In this document: positions 57,892 through 64,000 of the stretch, piece after piece | How positions within the stretch are numbered: position 1 is the stretch's first letter | Layout: each line of letters starts with the position of its first letter | Origin: JAVBQG01 sp031549185 | GTDB lineage: Bacteria > Synergistota > Synergistia > Synergistales > Synergistaceae | Assembly: GCA_031549185.1 (NCBI GenBank) | Contig: JAVBQG010000018.1 | Location: 1-64,000, forward strand | DNA: 64,000 bases | Direction: 5' to 3' | Program-made: the position numbers and the translations under genes | The notes under the pieces: generated by a model | Seen by the model: the letters and a program-made list of their open reading frames with translations, nothing else | Database searches by the model: none | Told to the model about the DNA's origin: nothing

Positions 57892-60800
57892 ATGGGATTT
57901 GTGAAAAAAGCGATCGACTCCTTCCAGCTCTATTTCGAACACCTGATGACGCGTCTTGGTCTTGGAATGAGGGCGAAGCTCATCATTATCTTCGTAGTGA
58001 TCAAGGTGATTCCGCTGGTGCTCCTCGCGCTGCTGGCATGGCGCCAAGCCTGGCTGCTGGGTGAGGTACTTGCGTTGCGGACGCAGGAGTTGAACGCCAA
58101 GGCGAACGAGGCACTCTCCAGGACGGGGGACATCGCGGTCAAGGACTCGGTGGTTGCCCTGAACGCGCGCGCCACCGACGACATCGAGCGCATGACGACG
58201 GACACCGCGCGACGCGTGGCGGATTTTCTCTACAACAGGGACGACGACATTCTGTTTATCGCCGCGCTCGAGCCGGAAGAGGCAAATTATCGCAACTTCA
58301 TCGAGAAGAAGGGCGGGAACCTCATCAAACAGGGACCGTGGAAGCTGGCGCCGGATGGGAAGTCGTGGGTTCCCGTCGAGACGCGCCCCTCCCTTCGGAC
58401 GGTGCTCTCCACCAACGGTGAAAACGACCTCAGTTTTCACTATCGCCAGCCGGATCAGTTCGAATACGAGAGCCGCCCGTTGTATCTGGAGGCGACGTTC
58501 GTCGACATGCAAGGAAACGAGCTGATCAAAGTCGTGACGTCCCCACACATGAGCCGGGCGCTGAAGAACGTCTCCGATCGAAGAAACACCTACGTGCGCG
58601 CCGAAACGTACTTCGCGGAGCTCTGCAAGCTCAAGCCAGGGGAGATCTATGTCTCCGACGTGATCGGAGCCTACGTCCCCTCGCGACTCATCGGCATGTA
58701 TACACCGGAGAACGCCGCCAGCCGCGGTCTGGATTTTCGGCCGGAGGAGGAGGCCTACGCGGGGAAAGAAAATCCCCTGGGCAGGCGTTTTCATGGTATC
58801 GTGCGTTGGGCCACCCCGGTCGTGCGAGGCGGACGGATCATCGGCTACGTGACGCTGGCCCTCGACCACGACCACATTATGGAGTTTACGTCGCATATTA
58901 TCCCCACCAAGGAGAGGTACACGGAGATCCCCAGCGCCTACGAGGGCAATTATGCCTTCATTTGGGACTACAAATGTCGTAGCATCGTGCACCCTCGCCA
59001 CCATTCGATCGTCGGCTACGACCCCGAGACGGGAGAACCTCAGATCCCCTGGCTGGAGGAGAGCATCTTCGAAAACTGGAGGGCGAGTGGCAAGAACTAT
59101 GTCGACTTCATCAACGATGTGCCGACTTTCTTCGAGCAATCCGTCAAGAAGAAACCCGCCAAAGAGTTGACTGAAAAAGGCCTCGTGGGGCTGGACGGCC
59201 GCTATCTCAACTTTGCCCCACAGTGCACGGGGTGGTTCGACCTGACCAGCGAGGGGGGCTCCGGCTCTTTCGTCATCCTCTGGAGCGGCCTGACCAAATT
59301 GACGACCGCCGCCTCCATCCCCTATTACACGGGGCACTACGGCGCGTCCAGGCGCGGCTTCGGTTTCGTGACCATCGGGGCCGGGCTCGACGATTTCCAG
59401 CGCCCCGCGAAGGAGACCGAGCGGGTTCTGGGCGAATTGATCAAGGAGAGCGACAGCGAGCTCTCGAAAGCAGCCGGAGAGACGAAAGCTGCCATCGACG
59501 CCAATCTTCTGAATACTGCGGCGCAGCTTGCCATCTCGGCGGGTGTCATGATCGTGCTGGTCATCATGATCGCGATCTGGATGGCCTCCATTTTCACGGG
59601 CAGCATCACGAACCTGATCAACGGAATCTCGCGTTTTCGCGCGGGGGAGCGGCACTTCCGCTTCAACGCGCCCGTCAAGGACGAGATGGGGATGCTGGCG
59701 GATTCCTTCGACGAGATGGCGGACAGCCTGGAGGCGAGCGTGAAGGGGCCGCTGGTCATTACCGATATGGACTACAAAGTCGTATATATTAACGAATACG
59801 GTCTTAACCTCCAGAAGAAGACGCTGGACGAGGTCCTGGGAGCTCCGTACGGAGAGGTCAGTATCTATCCCATCGGCTCCAGGTACTGTCCCATCACGGC
59901 ACTGCACGAAGGGCGCGAGGCCGACGTCCTGTACCTTTCGGAGAAGGGGGCATATGTGCGGGGCAGCGCCAGTTATCTGACGGACAAAGACGGAAGGAAC
60001 GTCGGCCACATCATCGTGACCACCGACGTGACCGAGATTGCGGAGGAGCAGGAGGAGCTGCGGCGGACGAAGCTCGAGTTGGAGAACGCGGTCCTGGCGG
60101 CCAACAAGGCAAACGAATCGAAGGGTGAGTTTCTGGCCCGTATGAGCCACGAGATTCGTACGCCGATGAACGCCATCATCGGGCTGACGAATATCGTGAG
60201 AAGAAAGCTGGACGAACCGCCAGAGGGAACAGAGGAGATCAGGGCGCACGTCCGTCAGATCGAAAACTCGTCGCAGCACCTGCTGGGTCTTCTCAACGAT
60301 ATCCTCGACATTTCCAAGATCGAAGCGGGCAAGGTCGAACTGGCCGAGGAGACGGTGGATCTGCCGAAGCTTGCGAGCACGGTGGCGGGCATCATCAGGC
60401 CGCGCTGCGAGGAGAAGAACATCGCCTTCGACGCTTCCTTCTACCTGGCCGCCCCCTCCGTTTTCATCACCGACCCACTGCGGCTGCGTCAGGTGCTCAT
60501 CAACCTGCTCGGTAATGCCGTGAAATTCACGCCGGAGTGCGGCCGTGTCGAGTTCCGCATCGAGCAGAAGGAACGACTGGGCGGCAAGGCCCTGATCGAG
60601 TTCTCGGTGCTGGATTCGGGGATTGGCATACCGGAGGATGCCTTCTCGACGCTCTTCCTGCCGTTCGAACAGGTAAGCGGCCAGGTATCGCGGAGGTACG
60701 GCGGCACCGGGCTGGGACTTGCCATCAGCCGCAGCATCGTGCAGTTGATGGGCGGCGACATAGCCGTTAGCAGCAGAGAAGGGGAGGGCAGTGTCTTCAG

Positions 60801-61263
60801 TTTCAGCCTTTGGCTGACGGAGTCGGAAATTCTGGGACAGGACGAGGAGGAGACAGTGAATGTGGTCGACCGCTTCGCAGGCAAGAGAGCCCTGCTGGTC
60901 GACGACGTCGCCGTCAACCGTATCATCGTGACGGAGCTTCTTAGCGCGACGGGCATTGCAATCGACGAGGCGGAGGATGGCCTCATGGCCGTGCAGATGT
61001 TCGAGAGCTCCCCGGAGAACACGTACGACATCATTTATATGGATGTGCAGATGCCCAACATGGACGGCAACGAGGCGGCTGCTGCCATTCGCGCTCTGGA
61101 CCGGGCCGACGCGGAAACGGTGTCCATCGTGGCGTTGACGGCCAACGCATTCAAAGAGGACATGGACAAGTCGATTCAGCACGGTATGAACGCCCACCTG
61201 GCAAAGCCCGTGGAGTACGAAAAACTGATCGAGGTAACGATTCGAATGCTGGAGGAGAGATGA
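57892..61263 (+). CDS. Hybrid sensor histidine kinase/response regulator
   Basis: A 1123-residue inner-membrane sensor. TM1 about 28-50, a very large periplasmic dCache-like domain (about 55-540), TM2 about 543-570, HAMP (FTGSITNLINGISRFRAG), a PAS domain (about 620-720; LVITDMDYKVVYINEYG), HisKA with His about 752 in MSHEIRTPMNAIIG, HATPase (LLGNAVKFTPE, DSGIGIPED, GGTGLGLAISRSI) and a C-terminal receiver with Asp about 1050 in IIYMDVQMPNMDG. Ligand unknown. AAAGG is too close to ATG 57892; the GTG at 57901 may be the start. An EamA gene overlaps its stop, so both may share a signal. Confidence 0.93.
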   Translation: MGFVKKAIDSFQLYFEHLMTRLGLGMRAKLIIIFVVIKVIPLVLLALLAWRQAWLLGEVLALRTQELNAKANEALSRTGDIAVKDSVVALNARATDDIERMTTDTARRVADFLYNRDDDILFIAALEPEEANYRNFIEKKGGNLIKQGPWKLAPDGKSWVPVETRPSLRTVLSTNGENDLSFHYRQPDQFEYESRPLYLEATFVDMQGNELIKVVTSPHMSRALKNVSDRRNTYVRAETYFAELCKLKPGEIYVSDVIGAYVPSRLIGMYTPENAASRGLDFRPEEEAYAGKENPLGRRFHGIVRWATPVVRGGRIIGYVTLALDHDHIMEFTSHIIPTKERYTEIPSAYEGNYAFIWDYKCRSIVHPRHHSIVGYDPETGEPQIPWLEESIFENWRASGKNYVDFINDVPTFFEQSVKKKPAKELTEKGLVGLDGRYLNFAPQCTGWFDLTSEGGSGSFVILWSGLTKLTTAASIPYYTGHYGASRRGFGFVTIGAGLDDFQRPAKETERVLGELIKESDSELSKAAGETKAAIDANLLNTAAQLAISAGVMIVLVIMIAIWMASIFTGSITNLINGISRFRAGERHFRFNAPVKDEMGMLADSFDEMADSLEASVKGPLVITDMDYKVVYINEYGLNLQKKTLDEVLGAPYGEVSIYPIGSRYCPITALHEGREADVLYLSEKGAYVRGSASYLTDKDGRNVGHIIVTTDVTEIAEEQEELRRTKLELENAVLAANKANESKGEFLARMSHEIRTPMNAIIGLTNIVRRKLDEPPEGTEEIRAHVRQIENSSQHLLGLLNDILDISKIEAGKVELAEETVDLPKLASTVAGIIRPRCEEKNIAFDASFYLAAPSVFITDPLRLRQVLINLLGNAVKFTPECGRVEFRIEQKERLGGKALIEFSVLDSGIGIPEDAFSTLFLPFEQVSGQVSRRYGGTGLGLAISRSIVQLMGGDIAVSSREGEGSVFSFSLWLTESEILGQDEEETVNVVDRFAGKRALLVDDVAVNRIIVTELLSATGIAIDEAEDGLMAVQMFESSPENTYDIIYMDVQMPNMDGNEAAAAIRALDRADAETVSIVALTANAFKEDMDKSIQHGMNAHLAKPVEYEKLIEVTIRMLEER

Positions 61264-62147
61264 AGGGGGTACTGTGCACGATCGCCTCGGCCGTGATCTT
61301 CGGCTTTACGCCGATTTTGACGAGGATCACGTATGACGGAGGCGCGAACGGCGTCACGATGACCTTCCTTCGAGCCGTCCTCTTTCTGCCGGCCATGTTC
61401 CTCTGTCTGAAGGTTCTGAACATACCGGTCTCGGTCGATCGCCGGGAGTTGCGCGACGTATTTCTCGCTTGCGGCATGGGGGCGGCGACCACGACGATCC
61501 TCCTTTATGCCTCGTATGCGTATATATCGGTCGGGATGGCGACGACGCTGCATTTCATCTATCCGGTCGTTGTCAGCCTTGTTTGCGTCCTCTTTTTCAA
61601 GGACAGGCTCTCGCCCGCCACCGCCTTCGCGCTTGTCTCGTGTTTTGTCGGGGTGCTGCTGGTTGCCGGCAAGTTCGGCGGCGGGAGCGCGGCGGGTGTC
61701 TTCATGGCGCTTCTCTCCGGTGTGACCTTCGCGTATTACATGGTCTATGCGGATAAGACCGCGCTGAAGGAGATGCATTTCTTCAAACTCTCGTTCTGGC
61801 TGTGCATCATGCTCGCGCTTTTTTCCGGGGCTTTCGGCCTGCTTTCGGGAACGTTGACGTTTTCCCTCACTCCCAAAGCATGGTTCTACGCCTTCCTCGT
61901 CTCCTTCTTTACGTCCATGGGTGCCGTGACGCTTCTTCAGCTGGGGATCAAACTCGCCGGCGCAACCACGGCTTCGATCCTCTCGACCTTCGAGCCGATC
62001 ACGAGCGTCGTCCTCGGCGTCGCGGTCCTCGGGGAGGAGCTGTCGCCGATGAAGCTCGCGGGTTGCCTCTGCATCATCGCAGGCGTGCTCGTTATCACCC
62101 TCTTGAAAGCGAAGCGGGATTTGATGCCGGAAAAACTGAAAGCCTGA
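61260..62147 (+). CDS. EamA family transporter (DMT superfamily)
   Basis: 295 residues, ten membrane segments in two EamA repeats (SAVIFGFTPILTRITYDGG at the start; GATTASILSTFEPITSVVLG in the second). Its ATG overlaps the histidine kinase stop (ATGA), so translation is coupled; transport of the kinase's ligand is an attractive but untested idea. Not closely similar to the EamA protein at 49938. Confidence 0.9.
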   Translation: MKGVLCTIASAVIFGFTPILTRITYDGGANGVTMTFLRAVLFLPAMFLCLKVLNIPVSVDRRELRDVFLACGMGAATTTILLYASYAYISVGMATTLHFIYPVVVSLVCVLFFKDRLSPATAFALVSCFVGVLLVAGKFGGGSAAGVFMALLSGVTFAYYMVYADKTALKEMHFFKLSFWLCIMLALFSGAFGLLSGTLTFSLTPKAWFYAFLVSFFTSMGAVTLLQLGIKLAGATTASILSTFEPITSVVLGVAVLGEELSPMKLAGCLCIIAGVLVITLLKAKRDLMPEKLKA

Positions 62148-62160
62148 AAACCGGCTCAAG

Positions 62161-62215
62161 ACGCGAAAGAGGCCCCCGGTTTGCTCGCCGGAGACCTCTT
62201 TCGCGTTTCTCTTTT
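62161..62215 (+). terminator. Terminator of the kinase-EamA operon
   Basis: ACGCGAAAGAGG (62161-62172) pairs with CCTCTTTCGCGT (62195-62206); an inner CCGG/CCGG extends it. TTTCTCTTTT follows. Confidence 0.85.
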
Positions 62216-62223
62216 ATTCCGAT

Positions 62224-63198
62224 CTATTCGATCGGAGCCGTATAGGCGGGGTTTACCACATGCCAACTCGGGTCGGGGTCGAATTTGACGATCTCCGCCG
62301 CCAGCTCGGTCGTGTTGCCCCCCAGGTTTTTCTCGTAGACGACGCCGTCCTGGTTTACGGCGAAGGTCATGACTCCCGTCTTACCGTACTCCGCGGGGGT
62401 CGCAATCAGGGCAAAGCCGCCGATCATCTTTCCGTTCACGATGTAGTCGTACGCGCCGCCGCCCGCGTTATCGCCCTGCGCGGTGATGATGCGGTAGTAA
62501 TATCCCTCGAAGGGCGCTCCCTTTGTCGCGGCCTGTCCCTCGCTGCGTGTCGCGGCGGAGGCCGAGGCAAAAGCGGCGCCGAGCGGGCTGGGCTGTTCGC
62601 CCGCCGCCGCCGGCCAGTAGAGGCCGTCCTTCTCTCCGGGGGTGCTGTTGAACTTCTGCGCGTAGGCGGGTGCCTTCAACCCAAGCGGATTCATGTCGAA
62701 ATAATCGCGCTGTGCGTCGACATAGGCGAGAGTCGCCTGTACAGCGAAGCGCTCGTTGCGTCCCACGCGGCGCGCGGTAATCTCGCGGCGTCCTCTGGCG
62801 ACGTCGAACTCCCAGGTTTTATTCTTGAGGACGACCGGCACGGGGAAGATCCACGAGTTGCTACCGACGATCAGATAGGCCTCCGCGCCGTTGTGCACTT
62901 CGACGGCGTGATAGACGCGATAGGCGTCGAGAAACGCCTTGCGATTCTGCGCGTCCAGTTCCTTGTTGCCGGACGAAAAGAGGCTCTGCGTATCCGGGCC
63001 GAAGATCCGCGTCATCAGCGAGACGACCTCGCCCTTCTGGACGGCGGCAACGAAGACGTTGAAGGCTTCGGTAGGGTCCTTGTATTTTCCCGGCGTGGCC
63101 GCGTCCGCCGGCCAGGCGGCGAGCAACAGTACAAACAGCGCGAGCGAACAGAACAGCGTCTTTATATTCTTTGCGTGCAGTTTAACGAACAATGTCAT
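62224..63198 (-). CDS. DUF2950 exported protein
   Basis: 324 residues with a signal peptide (TLFCSLALFVLLLAAWPADA|ATPG). The C-terminal part has GAPFEGYYYRIITAQGDNA, GGAYDYIVNGKMIGGFALIA and YGKTGVMTFAVNQDGVVYEK, which match DUF2950. Function unknown; the family is periplasmic and is usually paired with a DUF3300 gene, as here, 46 bases away. Confidence 0.85.
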   Translation of the reverse strand: MTLFVKLHAKNIKTLFCSLALFVLLLAAWPADAATPGKYKDPTEAFNVFVAAVQKGEVVSLMTRIFGPDTQSLFSSGNKELDAQNRKAFLDAYRVYHAVEVHNGAEAYLIVGSNSWIFPVPVVLKNKTWEFDVARGRREITARRVGRNERFAVQATLAYVDAQRDYFDMNPLGLKAPAYAQKFNSTPGEKDGLYWPAAAGEQPSPLGAAFASASAATRSEGQAATKGAPFEGYYYRIITAQGDNAGGGAYDYIVNGKMIGGFALIATPAEYGKTGVMTFAVNQDGVVYEKNLGGNTTELAAEIVKFDPDPSWHVVNPAYTAPIE

Positions 63199-63244
63199 AC
63201 ACCCCCGATTAAGATTTCAAGATCGTAGGACGAACGCGCGCCCG

Positions 63245-64000
63245 TCAGTGGCGGAAGCGGACGCCGCCACCTCCGTGCATGCCTCCACCGAAGTGAGGCG
63301 CGGGCATGTGTTGTGAGCCGATACTCTGATGTCCGCGAACGCTGTCGATGTGCGAACCGCCCGTACCTACTCCGTCGAATGCCCCGGGAGCACGGTTCGG
63401 GATATTGTGCCGGTTGTCGATGTTCGGCGCGTGCTGAATGTTCTGCGGAATATTCGGTGCGTGCGGGACATTCTGCGGGACGTTGTGCGGCGTCGGGATC
63501 CTGCGTTCTCCGGCGCCTCCTGCGCCGGGTCTCGTGCCGGGCGCACCCGGTTTCATGTGCGAGGCCCCGCCTTCGAAGCCGGGCTCATGTCCGCGGAAAG
63601 AGTCGCGTCCGCGCTCGCCGGCGATGTTGCGGTTCTGGAAGCGCTGCTGCACCTGCGGGTTCTTGTAGCCCACGCCTCGGCGATGATAGGGATTGTGATT
63701 CCAGCGGGAATCGCGAATATCCGTGTGGTTGAAATGGTTATAGCGGTTGACGTTGATGTTGATGTCGCCGTTATGCCAGTCGCAATCGCCCCAGAAGGCG
63801 TATCCGACCGCGAGTCCGAGGCCGAATGAGACCACGTTGCCGGCGTACGAGTAGGCATAGTAGGGGTACGGCGGGTATGCAGGATACGGCCACGGTCCGT
63901 AGATGATGGCCGGGTCGTAGGAGGGCACGTAGATCACGTCGGGGTTCGGCGAGGTGATCTGGATGATCGTGGTACCGCCGGAGCTGTCGGTCCTGACGGT
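63245..64000 (-). CDS. DUF3300 protein, 5' end beyond the window
   Basis: The frame is open to the right edge, so at least 251 C-terminal residues are seen. TSPNPDVIYVPSYDPAIIYG and the Pro/Tyr-rich PWPYPAYPPYPYYAYSY are the DUF3300 core, followed by a Gly-rich hydrophobic patch, an Asn/His-rich region (NGDININVNRYNHFNH) and a low-complexity tail with PQNVPHAPNIPQNIQHAPN repeats. Probably exported; function unknown. First gene of a DUF3300-DUF2950 pair on the minus strand. Confidence 0.85.
   Translation of the reverse strand, partial: TVRTDSSGGTTIIQITSPNPDVIYVPSYDPAIIYGPWPYPAYPPYPYYAYSYAGNVVSFGLGLAVGYAFWGDCDWHNGDININVNRYNHFNHTDIRDSRWNHNPYHRRGVGYKNPQVQQRFQNRNIAGERGRDSFRGHEPGFEGGASHMKPGAPGTRPGAGGAGERRIPTPHNVPQNVPHAPNIPQNIQHAPNIDNRHNIPNRAPGAFDGVGTGGSHIDSVRGHQSIGSQHMPAPHFGGGMHGGGGVRFRH

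Noticed and set aside
57871..61197. 1108-codon minus-strand ORF opposite the histidine kinase
   Set aside because: Sequence is His/Arg/Val-rich nonsense on the strand opposite a protein with every kinase motif intact.

Overview
The window is about 60 percent GC and densely coded. It looks like chromosome of a Gram-negative anaerobe that also carries many Firmicute-like housekeeping genes. Outer-membrane traits are a tripartite RND pump with its own outer-membrane channel, WaaE-like and GT4 glycosyltransferases and a Spy-like periplasmic protein. Firmicute-like traits are Veg, Bacillus-type PurR, small PurL with PurS, RemA/DUF370 and ScpA/ScpB. That mixture is typical of Synergistota, with Negativicutes as the alternative; this is an inference from gene content, because no rRNA gene is present. 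Coordinates below use ribosome-binding sites to choose starts, so several genes are shorter than their longest open frame.

Layout. 0-2.7 kb: edge fragment, tRNA-Met, ferredoxin, purR-ispE-veg (minus strand). 2.8-6.2 kb: selA-selB. 6.3-7.9 kb: ferritin-like/VIT iron exporter and a metallo-beta-lactamase-fold (MBL) hydrolase. 8-12.6 kb: purSQLF operon with a clear sigma70 promoter. 12.7-15.7 kb: exported double rhodanese without catalytic cysteines and two divergent glycosyltransferases. 15.8-30 kb: a long plus-strand housekeeping run (nif3, trpS, scpA, scpB, pseudouridine synthase, HDOD, cmk, plsC, hflX, yicC, remA, gmk, rpoZ, coaBC, priA-like, der, HU). 30.2-30.4 kb: a candidate structured RNA in front of a membrane-anchored degenerate J-domain gene. 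31-33.7 kb: rsmA with an MBL hydrolase, and a membrane-anchored unknown. 33.8-40.6 kb: TetR regulator with an AcrR-like operator, then MFP-RND-OMF pump genes. 40.6-46.7 kb: small redox and periplasmic genes, isochorismatase-like hydrolase, tRNA-Pro, SprA-like metalloprotease, OCD-family enzyme and a yqjD/yqjE-like trio, interrupted by three palindromic miniature repeat elements. 46.7-49.9 kb: N-acetylglucosamine PTS and catabolism (nagE, nagA, EIIA). 49.9-52.6 kb: EamA, exonuclease III, PduX-like kinase. 52.7-55.7 kb: a three-gene cluster of zinc-ribbon, Pro-rich and multi-TM proteins of unknown function. 55.7-64 kb: orphan pseudopilin, lytic transglycosylase, hybrid sensor kinase, a second EamA, DUF2950 and DUF3300 proteins.

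Most notable points: TrpRS carries the exact four-cysteine pattern of the iron-sulfur TrpRS type. PriA and both rhodanese domains have lost catalytic motifs. Two intergenic regions look like undescribed structured RNAs (30.2 and 41.4 kb). A 212-bp element with inverted terminal arms and a central cruciform, and a separate pair of hairpin repeats, look like miniature mobile elements. The zinc-ribbon/Pro-rich/membrane cluster is the best candidate for an undescribed protein system. Nothing here proves a new system; these are leads.
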